64,000 nt of DNA from Whalleya microplaca (taxonomy: Eukaryota; Ascomycota; Sordariomycetes; Xylariales; Xylariaceae), in contig MU385711.1 of assembly GCA_022497155.1 (NCBI GenBank), positions 1,264,673 to 1,328,672 of the forward strand, given 5' to 3'. Every line of letters begins with the position of its first letter. Within the stretch, counting starts at the first letter, position 1. A program made the position numbers and the translations under genes. The notes under the pieces are model-generated. The model did not search any database, was not told the origin of the DNA, and saw nothing but the letters and a program-made list of their open reading frames with translations. Below are positions 1 to 11,920 of this stretch, in pieces.

Positions 1-58
1 CTATTTCTTCCCTTTTTGTTTGTATTTTTGATCCCCCTTTTGTGTTTTTTGTGGTTTG

Positions 59-113
59 TTTTTTTTTTTTTGTTGGGGCGTTTGCCCCACCCCCCCCCCC
101 CCCCCCCCCCCCC
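59..113. repeat. T13 run, small GC hairpin and C24 homopolymer
   Basis: A run of 13 T (59-71) is followed by a perfect 5-bp hairpin (75-79 GGGGC, loop GTTT, 84-88 GCCCC) and then 24 consecutive C (90-113). On the minus strand a TTTCAG trinucleotide-rich acceptor-like site lies just before the G run, so this tract could sit inside the end of the neighbouring deaminase gene. Homopolymers this long are prone to length errors in assembly. Confidence 0.8.
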
Positions 114-151
114 TGAAACAAGAGAGCAAGGGCGTCCAATGACTCAGGATA

Positions 152-1535
152 CTACTCACGATCTCGGACTTTCGCAGTCTCCCATTGACCCTCACTGTTA
201 GTCCAGTAGACTCGCCTGATGCCTGCCGAGTGCATATATAAAACACACCGGTAACATGGCCGGGAGTCCAACACATTGTCACGTCCGAAAACAGTGTGGG
301 TGATCTTCCTCGTGGACCCCTTCGGCAGCGATGGCTTATTCTCCTTGCAGGTCAGCTCGTCATGCAAAGAACCGCTTGATTTTGTGCTGACCAGTGGCGG
401 AAGCGAAGACGGAGACGGCAACGGTGAAGATGAGGGGTCATCTTTCTGGTTAATTCCAAGTTCTGACTCTACTGGACGCTTCTTTGGTCCTGGTGTCGAT
501 TCCCCAGAACGCTGTACACCACCCAGACGAGTAACGTACACATCGGCCCCGCGAAGCTTCGGATGTTTCGTACGATCCTTCAGCTTGTTTGAAACAGGTG
601 TTCCCTCCAAAATAGGCTTCTGTCTCGCCTTTTTGTTCTCGGCCTGCTTCGGTATTAGCCCGCCAGTCATTCCCGGGTTTGACAAACTGGAGTAATGCCA
701 TACCCTTACACCTTGATCAGCACCATCACGATTGCTTTTCTCCTCTTGCTGAGGTCTCTCCACAGTAGGCAGTCCAGTAGAAGCCAAGCTTGTAGAATGG
801 GCTCGTGATAGCACTGGCTTCCGTTCCTTATACATTTTGTTGTACTCGTACCCGTACTTGTCCTCTATCTTGTACTTGTTGTGCGCGTGCTGCATTCTTC
901 GCTGCTGCTTCTGCGAGGACCTGGGCAAATTGTTCTTCTGGTTCTGATACTGGTTCTGATTCTGATTTGGACCATGGTGTTGTTGTGTCGCATCGATGTG
1001 TGCAGGTTTCAAAACGCCACTCGGCGGCCTGAGCCGGGCCGGTACCTTGTTGAACCTGCGGCCCGACGGCATCGTAGCAGATGCGCTGGGCATAGGCGTT
1101 GATGACGTCTCGCTGCTGCTGTCGTTTTCGTTTAGAATCACGCGACGTTGTGCTCGGCGGTTTAATATGCGACAGCGTCGCGGCGGCCAAGGCACTAGAT
1201 GACGAGAGCGCCGAGTTGATGGCCATCATCTCCGAGTGCATGCTCAGCGAGTTATTGGCATGGTGATGACTACCAGCTAGGAGCCCAACCGCATTCTCAA
1301 ACGGAGCGAAGCCGTTCTTCCGGCCTGTTTTGTCTACCTTCATACTCCCCTGCTGCTTCTGCTTAGTGGGTAGGAGACCGGTCTTGAGGGCGCCACCGTC
1401 ATAGCCGGGGCGATAATCATTGAACCCCTTGCCAATGACCTTTCCACCTTTCACCACGATACATCCATGACGGTGGTGGAGAGGGGACATCTCCGCCTGC
1501 TGTAAGCACAAGTTGAGGTAGTAATCAGTCTTCAT
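152..1535 (-). CDS. CMP/dCMP-type zinc deaminase-like protein (two frames, intron or frameshift)
   Basis: Cytidine/deoxycytidylate deaminase-fold protein of the fungal type with a long low-complexity insert between the zinc motifs. The first frame (1535 to about 828) opens with ATG and carries the HxE motif in SMHSEMMAINSAL. The second frame (from about 1195 to the stop at 152) carries PCxxC in SRPCYRCVLYMHSAGI followed by RVYWTN, as in the fold. The frames differ by one base, so an intron of length 3n+1 or a frameshift must lie between about 830 and 1070. A GTACCG donor near 1045 is possible, but the join is unresolved. The 3' end may also be longer: the last codons read GATCGTGAGTAG, a good donor (GTGAGT), with TTTCAG about 40 nt on. 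Substrate is not predictable; relatives include tRNA adenosine and DRAP deaminases. Confidence 0.75.
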
Positions 1536-3405
1536 CTTGTTGGGTGGTTGTTCGAAGTGATGCCTCAGAACAGTTATATTGGAGTTGAGTTTGGAAGATT
1601 CTTGGCAAAGCCGTAATGTGAGAATTGTAATAGATTATCTAGTGAGTTGGCAGCGAGTAGTCGCGAATGTTTTACTTGGTTTCAAGTTTGCTTCTGTTTG
1701 TGAAGATTTGAATGATTTCGATGTTGGCTGGCTTCTTGTTAGTGTAAGCAGAATGAATTGCGTCGTTAGCAATTGCCCTTTGACTAACATGATAACTCGA
1801 AACCATTTGTGGCGCAGCCCTCTTGCGGGGAGCCTGGTGGCTGGTGACAGGGAGTCCCCAGTTCCCCCATACCTGATCGTGGCTTGCCGATTGGACCGGA
1901 GACTAAAACAGAAACAGCCTCCATTCCCAGACCACTTCCTTCTACAAAGAAGGATCTTGCCCATACGATCAAAAGGCTTAGCCTTTAGATCCAGGGGCTA
2001 GTTTACATGTGGAATTTTGCATTCATCAATTGCCATCATCACTGTTTTACCGGCATCTACTTATACCATTCTTACAGCATAGACTTCATCGGCAAACAAT
2101 ACCCACCTATGTGCATTTATCTTCTTTTATGAGCTACTGAGGCTAGAACTTCTGGATGATAAAATCTACCGAGAGGGCTCTGAAAATGGCTAGCTGGCGC
2201 TTGACTTCATAGCCGTCAATGAGCAGATGGGTATACCAAGTACCAGTCGACTCACAGCCAAGTCCAGGATCTAAAGGTGCTCGTCAATGAAGCTGTTGCC
2301 CACTCGTGTTGTTTGCAGCGTTGTTGTCTACAAGGCATGGCACATGCGTTTACTATCCAATGCTTTAAGCTAAAAGTCTACGACTGCGGTCTTATATCTT
2401 CTTACTACAACCTACCATGTCATAAGCCATGTACATGATACTGGATAAAGTCTTCGTCATAAGCATGATCGAGGTATTGAAGTTTCTTTAGCCGTGGACT
2501 TTATCATCACTTGAGAATCGCCTTTATTTCACCTGTTATGAAGCTGCATATCTTTCTTTCTTCTAGTCAATGGCATTGCCGTCTCCGATTTTCTTTGGAG
2601 GAGCACAATGCTTCTTTATCACTTGCCCTCGTTCAAGAGTGCCCTCAGGTCAGCTGAGCAGGATTTCCATTGAACGATGACGACGAGTACAAGGCATTAT
2701 GGAAGGACAAGACCCCCGGGAGGCAACCTGGGGTGAACAAAGTGGCAGCACAAACTATAAACCGATTGTTGAGACATGAGGTGGTATTCTTTCTTACATA
2801 CACGAGTTCGTCGACGAACCTTGAAACACACGCATACGGAGAAATAACTTACTGTCAATACTTTCTGGTCAAAGTGAAGCAACCACTTTCTCAAATAATC
2901 AGCATACACAACGAGCACCATCCTTCGCATAATCATTATGTGTGAATACACCGTCAGGGCTTTCACATGCGGTTGCCGCGCGATGGGCGTGAAGCTTTAC
3001 AAGCTCTGCCGAAACCCCCATGAGGGTTGCGAGTGCGATCCGCATATCCTGCTTCTCCCACGCAAGTGCGACGATGTGCGGAAACACGGCGAACAGAAGT
3101 CTAAGATCAGGTTATAGAACCCTTGAAAAAACCAAGACAGCCAGCCCCCTCTCTTCAGTCAAGTAGAACTTCTGCAGAAAACAAGTTGGCTTAATGAATA
3201 TCTAGTCGTCATTTAGCGAGTTCTGTCCCCTCTTAAGGGGTTTTATGCATATACCAATATCTACTCGTGTATGTCTATATGGGTATAGCTCAAAAGTCTA
3301 GCATTTACTCTGTCTATATAATATGTCCCGCGTAATGCAATGGGCCTTCAAAGCTGGACGCCAGTACTCGTGACCCTCGTATGCGTAAAACGTAAACCGC
3401 TCATC
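1536..3405. other. Intergenic, 1.9 kb, with one coding-like fragment
   Basis: The deaminase promoter lies at the left edge. The rest has stops in all frames except for short open stretches. The only one that looks coding is on the minus strand at about 2899-3110 and is listed separately. No RNA gene or repeat was recognised. Confidence 0.5.
2899..3110 (-). pseudogene. Coding-like gene fragment, family not recognised
   Basis: About 60 open codons with fungal-looking amino-acid texture, including MFPHIVALAWEKQDMR and IALATLMGVSAELVKLHAHR, which suggests amphipathic helices. No complete gene can be built: the frame stops at 2899 and stops close it upstream. It may be a leftover exon of a lost gene. 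I do not recognise the family, and chance remains possible. Confidence 0.3.
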
Positions 3406-5572
3406 TCATTTATTCCCTTCATCATCATCCTCGTCCCCTTCTAACCAGATCTCATGCCCATCCCCCTCCCTAACCCAGAAGCTCACAACCAACCCAAAGA
3501 CCGCGATGCCAGCGAGCCCCCAAAACACTCCACCAACCACGCCCCTATTCAACCCGATCCCGTAGAGCCAGCCACATAGAACCGGCCCCAGCGTTCTCGC
3601 AAGACTACTAGCGCTCTGCCCCAGCCCGTGCACGGTCCCGAGCACACTCGGATGCGGCGTGCAGTTATTGACCAGGATCGTCTGCCCCGGGAGCGCGAAC
3701 GTGCGCCCCGTGACCTGGACGAGCAGCACGCCCGCGATGGCGACCCAGATGGCGAGGCCGGTCTTCTGGCTGGGTGGCGGCGTCGTCGACGGCACGACCG
3801 ACAGGAACGGGATCAGCGAGTACGAGACGGGGAACAGGAACAGGCACGCGCGCCACGACCGCACGGTGCCCAGCCGCGTCGACAGGCGCGGGTACAGAAA
3901 CAGCTGCATCGTGATGCCGATGGTGCCCAGGATGGCCATGGCCATGCCGACGGAGCGCGGGGGCAGGCCCAGACCGCCCGTGAAGCGGAAGGGCAGGTGG
4001 GGCTCGAACCCCGGCGGTTCGGGCTTGGCTGGGTCATAGACCGGCGTCGAGAGGAAGACGAACCAGAGCGCGTTGAAGGTGCCTATGTGGAAGGCGAGGA
4101 AGAAGTGCGCCACCAGCGTGAATGCCACGTTTCGCGTGAAGATGCGCCGGAATGGTAGCGTGCGAGTGTATCGGCGATGACTGGTGCGGCTCTTGGTTGC
4201 TGCTGCCGGTGGTCCCTCGGAGGAGTCCCGAGGTGAGGCTGGTGACATCTCGACGCTGATGCTTGTGTCGCGTGAGTGCAACGGCGTGTATGCAATCGAG
4301 TCCTTGTTTCTCCTAAATAGAGACTTTATTTTACGTCCAAGAGTAATTCCCCAATCCTGTCTGTCCCGGCGGGATTCATGGGTCTGCAGTATGTCAGTTA
4401 AGTGCCCTACTTTGCTTTCACGAAAGTTTGTATGTATCGACTATACCTCTTCTAGGAACATCCAACACATAACCAGGGCAATGGATAAGAAGCCTGCGCT
4501 GACAAGGTTCGGCATTGCGTAGGGAAATTTCAGAAAGAAATCTACTTTTCCAAAGGTGCCAGGGAATGATCCTGCTGGGTCAGAGAGTACACCCCCTAAG
4601 ACCGGCCCTACAATGACGCCTATGTTGAAGCACATCGGCAAAAGTAGAAAAGCTCGAGATTGGAATCTTCATAGAGTGGTTAGCCATAATATCGATGTTA
4701 TTGAGCAGTGCTAGGACATACTTTTTCTCGCGAACAATCTCGCTGATCCTGAAGTAACTCAAGGTCAGCGCTGGTAATTCATTCATGAATTTGAGATATC
4801 TTACATAGTTCTCATTACCCCGACATTGCCGTTGGTTGCACCACCTAAACATCTAAACAATAATGCTTGATGGAACGAGGTAGAGAGTCCGTATCCTACA
4901 ACAGAGACCACTTGTTCAGTGTTAGTGTATTACCATCATGAGCTGACGGAGACGAACTAACAGGTACCAAACAGGCCTATCAAAATGACTGTCTTACGAC
5001 CAGCCCATGCTGAATCTGATACCCGGCCCCATATCATGGCCGTGAAGAATTGCGCGGCAGTGAAGCTTGCATGCAGAACACCGGCTTGACTCGAAATGGT
5101 CGAATCCGGCAGACTTGGGTCAAACCATTGTAGCTGATAGAACATATATGCCTAGGCCGCATCAGTAACTTCTCTCTATCAAAAGTCTGTCCTAATGTGC
5201 CATCTACATGACCTGAGGGATTATTACCTGTATTGACGTTTGAACTAAAGGCTCACTGAGTCGAGCAAGCGTAATCACCGCTAATTGCTCTTTCTTCGGT
5301 AAGTCCCTCCATGCGACCACTTTCTTGGAGGAATCGCTAGGCCTCTGCTCATGACCATGGTGTTGTAGCGGCGTTGCTCCAGTATCAATCTGCAAGGTAC
5401 CGGCACGGGATGCCGCGATAGTAGCATCTTGACCACTCTCATCCCTTTGACCAAGTCCGAGTCCGAGTTCGCTATTATCACCTTCTATAGAACCCTCAGC
5501 GGAGTCAAAGTCTACATGGCTTAAAGTGTCGAAATCGTCATCTTGGCTCGCCTCATGTTTACGCTCACTCAT
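3406..5572 (-). CDS. MFS transporter, DHA1-like, six exons
   Basis: Major facilitator superfamily membrane transporter of a fungal drug:H+ antiporter-like group; substrate unknown. Exons read 5572-5228, 5151-4968, 4895-4805, 4748-4722, 4666-4447 and 4383-3406, all joins in frame with GT..AG borders, giving 614 residues. Visible family marks: motif A as WGRVSDSAWAGRKTV after TM2, the RCLGGATNGNVGVMRTM segment, motif C-like GVIVGPVLGG, and a long acidic N-terminal cytosolic tail. The C-terminal half (after EETHESRRD) holds the remaining helices and ends in an acidic EGDEDDDEGNK tail. Exon 4 is a 27-nt microexon. The start ATG at 5572 follows stops, so it is well supported. The gene looks intact, and the acidic tails may be regulatory. 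Confidence 0.9.
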
Positions 5573-7821
5573 TGACTATCTCAACTAGCGGTAGAAGTAT
5601 TGTTCCGAGATTCGGAGCTGTGTGAGTGGAATGGTTCGGATATAGCGTGGCGATTACAGTTAAACACCTGGTGTCGAGAATGAAATACTCTACTTTCACT
5701 CGGTTGACGCTGCGTGTGATGATACAGTATTTACAATGAGCAATGGTAAATGATATTTTGTTCTCTATCTAGGCAGCTAGGCTAGAACGTTGTGCGGAAA
5801 AATTCTCCCTGTTGTGCTCACGGAGGCCGATCTTCTGAGACCGACTTTAGGAAGTATGTGCGTATAGACCAACCAAAGAACAGAATGCGCCACAAGAAGG
5901 GCCAATAGGATCAATGAGAAATGTCGGCTGTGAATGGGCAAAAACAGGAAATCGACGAGATAAAGCCGAGATCTGCGTTCTATTGGTACCAATATCAGAA
6001 CATTGATTGGTCCATTGCAATGCTTCCTATCTACTCCTACCTACGTGATAAGCAGCTAAAGTAGGTCTCCAACATAGTGGGCCCAGTCTAAACTAATTAC
6101 TACACATGGACGGGGAAGCCTACATGTGTAGGCATTTTAGCGAAACTACGTATGCTTTACCGATTCTTTTAGTAAATATATATTATCGGAACCTGCCTGT
6201 TTTAGCGGCTTATCCAATACCGACAGACATGCTTCGTTATATCATATAAAGTGGCCAAGTGACTACCGATATTTTTCTCTTGTTATTGCTCTATTCTCTA
6301 ATATGTTTGCTTAGAACTCGGCTAGGTTTGCGAATCGTCTAGTCCTGTCGTCATCGTGACAGGTCGAAGACTTACTGGTGACACATTCTCCTCCACGGTG
6401 CCGGAAAGAACTTTCAATTAAAATCCTCCAGGTCAAATTTGAGTTTCATCCAGTAGGGGGAGTTTACCAGTAAGAAATAATATAAGCAGCCTTCTTTCGC
6501 AAACCAGTCCAATCAATAGCTTGAACAAATACAGAAAGCAGTTGACTTCTCACCCAGTATACGAAATAACGACGCGTAACAGGCCTGGTAACAGGAAATG
6601 CCGCTAAAATGCAGAATCTTCTGTTTGAAGCAGACTTAAATGTACCTAACCCCTTAGAGAGCTTACTGGAACGAAGCCGTTACCACAGGTATTAATTTGA
6701 TATAACAGAAGGCCTAGAAGGGTAATTATTTAGATTGATCGCTGGCTAGCTAAAAGAGAGTCTATCTAAGGGTCTGGCAATTGAAGCCTTATATATCTGA
6801 ATAGCCTGAATAGCCTCCTATTACAGGGGGGATTGCCAAGCCCATTAGTGACCTTGGCAAGGCTTAAGCGTACTTGGCAATCCATCTCACGTAACCTGTG
6901 CGGGGGTAAGGAGAGGTTGGAATGAGTGGTTAGGTTGTAACACTCACATTAGCGCAACAACTGGCCGAAAATGATACACTCTTTAAAAGAGTATACAAGT
7001 GGAAAGAATGAGTGTGGGTTAAGGAACAGTCACGATGCTGACAGAATAGCAGAACGACTGATGATCCCATACTAAAATGAGGGTGGGTATAATGTATCGT
7101 ATATGGACTAGTGCTTCTCACACTTGTGGAACTAGTATATGATACCTCATATCGTGTAGAGACTTCCTTGTGCTGTAATGCATTAGCTGCCGTACGTCAA
7201 TGAACAGAACTGAAAACACAGTACTATAGACGATACCAATTAAGCAAGTTTAAGCTAGATAGATCTAGAGAGTACATGATATTGTTGCCCAATACGACTT
7301 GTCATTCTTCATTACGTACAGAACCGAAAGGATTACTATGATAATGTGTGCTATGTAAGCTTGCTGATATTGAGTGCTGTAAGTATAATCATGATACCGA
7401 TGAGAGTGTCGGAGCAGAGCCCACAGCCTATAATTCCACCAAGATCCAAACCGTAAGGATCGGTGCCGATCCAGCCTCTACTTATTCAGCACGTAGTTGC
7501 ACTGGCTGGATTGCCCGACACAGTATCCTTAGTTTCTCTTAACCCTAAGTCAGCTACAACATATAGTATCCTATATCATCCAATAATAACGAGTGCCTAA
7601 GATTCGGGACGTATTCATAAACGATATTGGCAAGACAGTATACACCCGGCCCAGACCATAGCCAAGAGTTGTCTGGTATTGCAGACAAAGTCGGTTTTTG
7701 TGACAAAGGCAAATGACATGCCAAGAAATCAAAACGCATTATAAATACGGGATTGAAAACATGTTTGACAGTATGTACCTTGTTTGGAATTTAGTATTGA
7801 AGTAGGTGCTGCTGTGATATA

Positions 7822-7836
7822 GGGGGGGGGGGGGGG
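7822..7836. repeat. G15 homopolymer
   Basis: Fifteen consecutive G in otherwise AT-rich intergenic DNA. Confidence 0.9.
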
Positions 7837-7954
7837 CTAGGGAAAGTAGCTATTCGCAAAGCCGAGGCCTTGACGCTAACTAACAATCACCACCGGATCT
7901 AATCCATTCTCATCAGCTTCAAAACAACTCAATTATGTATATGTCAGAGGAACC

Positions 7955-8105
7955 TAAGGCTTTGGAAGTGGAAAGGGGAAGAGGTTCAACGATATACAGT
8001 CGCACGTACCTCTTACAGACAATCTCTAGGTGTGAATCCCACACCCCACCCGCAGTATCGACGACTTGTAGCCAAGTAAGGGCTATATAAATTGCTTGAA
8101 ATGAT
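7955..8105 (+). repeat. Dispersed repeat copy A (partner at about 38.38-38.55 kb)
   Basis: Shares a recognisable, diverged alignment with about 38380-38545: the order of blocks AAAGGGGA, GGTTCAAC/GGTCAACT, AGTCGCACG, TACCTCTT/CACCCCTT, CGACTTG/CGACATG and CTATATAAATTG/CTATTATACGAATTG is kept. Differences are often G/A or C/T. No terminal repeats were seen, so the class is unknown. Confidence 0.45.
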
Positions 8106-8317
8106 TATATCCCTGGTCTAGGCCATGACATAGGAACAAATTCTTGTGATCAATGGTTGGAACGGTAAATCAAGACATTCCCATTCTAGGTACCTATTGT
8201 AGATAAAGGAATCGCGCCCTTCGTCAATCCAGCTCCTCGAGGATGCCCACCTAGGGAGAACACAAGACTACCTACACTTGGCGTGATTATAGGATGTTGT
8301 ACATGCTCATCAGCTAT

Positions 8318-8354
8318 CACTGCCTGCACTGCCTGTACTGCCTGTACTGCCTAG
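8318..8354. repeat. Short tandem repeat, 9-bp unit
   Basis: About four imperfect copies of the unit ACTGCCTGT, in intergenic DNA. Confidence 0.8.
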
Positions 8355-8985
8355 TAAGTACACTCCTTCTCCAAACCGCGAGATCGCCGTGTATAGCTGG
8401 CTTCAGGCAGGAAGGAATATATCTACAATTATATGCATAAGCTGTAAGAACGGCTGCGGGAGCAGTTCATGGACCACTTTACACATTGTTTCAACTTCAT
8501 CCGTTCCTAGCGCTGCTTTTTAAGTTGACGATACGCTGCTCCGCTCGAAGTTTCAGCAACGCTCAGAGATGCTACCTAAGCGACTGTGCCGGAACTGGGA
8601 TCGGCTCGAAGAATTCGCAATCTAGATCTCAGCTTACATCTAGCGCCACATGCCCAGTAGTCCGTCCTACGATCAGTCCTCGAGTACGCAGATTGGCCGC
8701 CGAACTCGCCGTATTGCGGGCTGATAGAGGGGTTTCAACGCCATAAATAGCACATAGAGCGTCGTCTTTACCGCCCTGTTTGCTTGCCTACAACAGTATA
8801 ATTTACGCAGCTATGCACATATTTAACTGAAATTTTCCCAAACTATCATGATGCATTCTAGCTATTTTAAACGTGTAGGAAGATTTACAGGACACCGGGC
8901 GATCTAGTCTATTATAACCTGGGTTCCCGCTACCCCTATGTATTTACCTACCTATATACATAACGACCAAGTTGAATGACCCCTT

Positions 8986-9720
8986 CTACTTCGTCCTGTA
9001 CCTAGCTTGGTCGTGCCCAAAGTATGACACCCGTTTCACCACAAATTCAATTAGGCAAACATCAGGCTCCATCCGCGCGCCGTCTTTTGCGTTCCAGCCT
9101 ATGTCTGCAAAGCTGCGCAGCCATGATTGTCTCCCCCACCGGGTTCCCGTCGCATCGCCTACTGCCTAGAACATCTTCGCGAAGCTGTCAGGGTTATGTC
9201 AACATACGGCCATTGAAAGCGACTTGAGGGTGATCTCCTGCACTTTGGGGTTCCGAATCTGGTAGCCGGCTATCAACTAAACCGGCTTCGTAAAGGTGCC
9301 CAGGATCTGATCGCCTTACACTGGTTGTTCCAGTTCTACTGGTGTAAGATCTGCGAGGCGACTACCATATCTACCCGGCCCTTGAGCGCCATAAGCTCGG
9401 GCGGCGTGGTGGACGAGATGTTGGCCTCCATATAGTGGTCCTTGAAATGCCCGCGGTCGCGAAAAAAATCGAAGCCAATGTCGAAGCGGTTGGCGATGTC
9501 GACGCCGTACAGCTTGTTCGAGGGTGCGCCGTCGTAGACTAGTTGGCAGAGGTCATCGTCGAAATAGGTTCCTACGTCCATAAGTGTTGCACCGTCCTTG
9601 ACGCGGTTTAAAATATCGTTGTAGGTAAGCAATCGATATAAATGCGGAGTGAGCCAGGAGCCAAACCCTATACAGGGGTATGCGCGGATATCCTAGGCTT
9701 GGTCGCGCTGCGCAGTGGTT
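8986..9720 (-). pseudogene. Decayed class I SAM methyltransferase (secondary-metabolite type)
   Basis: Remnant of a fungal SAM-dependent methyltransferase of the kind found in secondary-metabolite clusters. One clean frame (9632-9336) keeps LTYNDILNRVKDGATLMDVG and GVDIANRFDIGFDFFRDR, matching motif I and the following acidic loop. The 5' part (IRAYPCIGFGSWLTPHLYR) is joined in frame but for a stop where the family has Trp (GCC-TAG-GAT). Downstream, after ILHQ, another TAG stands where Trp is expected. A later frame then gives IRNPKVQEITLKSLSMAV, HNPDSFAKM and WLRSFADIGWNAKDGARMEP, split by stops and a frameshift. The family comparison is from memory. The gene cannot make a full protein. TGG-to-TAG changes fit G-to-A decay such as RIP. 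Confidence 0.8.
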
Positions 9721-10487
9721 AGAGAACTGGTTCGCTGTAGTTCCATAGACGATTTATAATTGTATGAACATGCTCTCATTATTGCTCTCTTGGTGCATGG
9801 CTATACCTTTCTTGGAGCTCTTGCATCTATAGCAAGCTAAGTCAGTCAAAGGGAGTACTGCAATATAGATAGAGGCTCATACCTCTGGAACGAGCCGGTG
9901 CTCAATGTTGGGGTGGTAGAAAAGAGCCTTAGCTCTATCTTGCGATTTGGCGTACTCGGGCTCCGAATTATTTGTGCCTGACTTCGGAGATGCCATCGTG
10001 AGATTGGAGGAATGGGACGTAAACGGAGAGCTGGGAGACTTATATTGTGAGTGGTTGACAACTGAATCTTTAATCGAATGAGAAATGCGTGCTGCATAGA
10101 GACGAAATGTAACCCATCCAATACAACTCGAAGGGACTCACTGCCGTATCGAAATATCCCTTTATCCCTTTTTGACGTGACACAACACATGCACAATAGA
10201 TGCATGCCCTATGAGCTTTGCATGTATGCGTCGTGGGGGCTGAAATAGGGAGCCAAGGGATCCCTACAGTTCTTCCCTATTCTCACCATACCTAATAGCT
10301 TAGTATTAGATTTGACTTGAATTGACTTGACTCATGTCAATTCAAGTCAAGCAAAAAGACTGACCGTTTCACTTGACTCGGCTTTATGAAAACGCTAGCC
10401 TGTGATTGTGTCTGATTCTTTGCTCCAGCCACCTATTTGGCTTGAGGTTCGCCAAAATCAACCTTTTATTGCACCTTGCCACTCGCC
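9721..10487. other. Intergenic between methyltransferase relic and receptor gene
   Basis: Presumed promoter of the rhodopsin-fold gene at the right end. It contains a 15-bp perfect hairpin (10312-10350). A minus-strand open stretch at 9846-10205 has no coding texture. Confidence 0.5.
10312..10350. promoter_or_regulatory. 15-bp perfect inverted repeat upstream of receptor gene
   Basis: Arms TTGACTTGAATTGAC (10312-10326) and GTCAATTCAAGTCAA (10336-10350) are exact reverse complements with a 9-nt spacer. It lies about 140 nt before the receptor start codon. It could be a dimeric factor site, a hairpin or a tiny element end. Structure is seen; function is inferred. Confidence 0.6.
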
Positions 10488-11920
10488 ATGGTACCCTCTC
10501 CAAACCAGGCAGGCATCTATACCCTTTCCATCGTCTTTATCCTGATATCTGCTGTCGCCATCGCACTCCGCTACCAGGCGCGCCGCGTCAGGGCCGCCGC
10601 TTGGAAGGCTGACGACTGGCTCGTCTTTTCTGCCATGGTAGGTGTCTGTTTCTGATCATGCGCACTTGGTTAATCTCGTCTAGCTACTCATATGGGGTTT
10701 GGGCATAATTCTCATATATGGTATGCTACTATGATGACCCATATTCGCTTCTTGTATCTGATCGCTCTTTTCCTTAGGCGCTTCTCAAGGGACCATCGGC
10801 ACGCACACAGGAGTCAATTCCAAGACTGGTGAGGTCGATGTCACATCACACGAGGATCAGATATCTATGGTAAGTCACACGTGGGCAGAATCGAAGGACT
10901 TACATCAAGCGCGCTGGGGTCTTATGTTGCTAATGGGAGCAGTTAGGCGCTATTTCACAGCTCATCACGGTCATCACGCTGGGAACAATCAAGTTTGGCA
11001 TGGTCATGTTCTACCGCCGCATCTTCATCAGTGGCTGGTTCAAGAAGATCTCGCTCGCCATTCTCGTCCTGATCGCAGGGGGGACTGTCGCTTTCTTCTT
11101 CGCTACCCTGTTCGAGTGTGACGGCCAACACTTTGAACTCATGTGGATGTCTATCCAGACATACAACCAGGTCTGCTACAGGTACAAGGACATACAGCTC
11201 GCGCACTGCGTCTCAGACATTGCCACCGATCTGATTGTTCTGTCGCTGCTTATGGTAGCGATCTGGAAGCTTCGCATGACGGTCCGGCTGAAGATCATTC
11301 TGACCCTCATTATCTTGACTAGTTTGCTGTACGTCGATACCTAACATAAATTTGTGTCAGTTCAGTTACTCACCCGAGTCATAGATCTACCGCAGCAGGC
11401 ATAGCCCGTCTTGTCATCGTTGTGAAGGATATCGTGGATACTACACCAGGAGCGCAAGATGTCCGGGGTACGTTCAATCCCAGCTCCAATCACCTGAACA
11501 TGACACGTTAACTGATTATCCACAGGCATTGAGACAAATATCCTGGTGTGGAGTTATGTCGAAGTAGGCGTGGGCGTCATGGTAGCGTGCCTGCCGACGC
11601 TCAAGCCAACATTCGACAATTATAGTCTCGATAGTATTGTGGCCAATGTGCGCTTGAAGGTGTCTCTCAGATCTATAAACTTCAATAGTCATGGCAGTAG
11701 CCCCAGCGATAGGACGCTTGATAGTCCTGGTGGTTTGGAGATGATGTCCTGCGACTCCTTGAAGCAGAATCGTTCTTACAGACAAATCAATGCTACTGAT
11801 AGCTTCTATGAGCTCCCTGCCTTTCCGACGAAGACGATAGATACTGCGACAGGACGATGGGACCATTCGGAGCGAGAGAACCGAGAGCAGGGCGGGTCCG
11901 AGTTCGAAGATATTGTGTAG
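10488..11920 (+). CDS. Rhodopsin-fold (Pth11-like) integral membrane protein
   Basis: Fungal seven-helix plasma-membrane protein of the rhodopsin-domain/Pth11-like group, often considered GPCR-like sensors. Exons 10488-10637, 10684-10720, 10778-10869, 10943-11328, 11385-11467 and 11526-11920 join in frame to give 380 residues. Visible marks: TM1 IYTLSIVFILISAVAIALRY followed by a basic loop and KADDWLV, the extracellular loop with FECDGQHFELMW and YNQVCYRYKD (a likely disulfide pair), ending in LPTLKP after TM7 and a Ser-rich cytosolic tail. There is no CFEM domain before TM1. The tail (about 110 residues) contains SHGSSPSDRTLDSPGG, a plausible phosphorylation region. The ligand is unknown. 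The gene looks intact. Confidence 0.88.

Larger units (their letters stand above)
5573..8985. other. Intergenic, 3.4 kb, gene-poor
   Basis: TA-rich stretches with frequent stops in every frame. Contents seen: a G15 run (7822-7836), a dispersed repeat copy (about 7955-8105), a short tandem repeat (8318-8354) and an open stretch at 8486-8746 of doubtful meaning. No intact gene is supported. Confidence 0.5.

Noticed and set aside
1579..2001. 140-codon plus-strand open frame upstream of the deaminase
   Set aside because: No coding texture, overlaps an antisense open frame and occupies the presumed promoter.
3628..4158. Long plus-strand open frame across the MFS gene
   Set aside because: Arg/Asp/Glu-rich antisense shadow of a GC-rich real exon.
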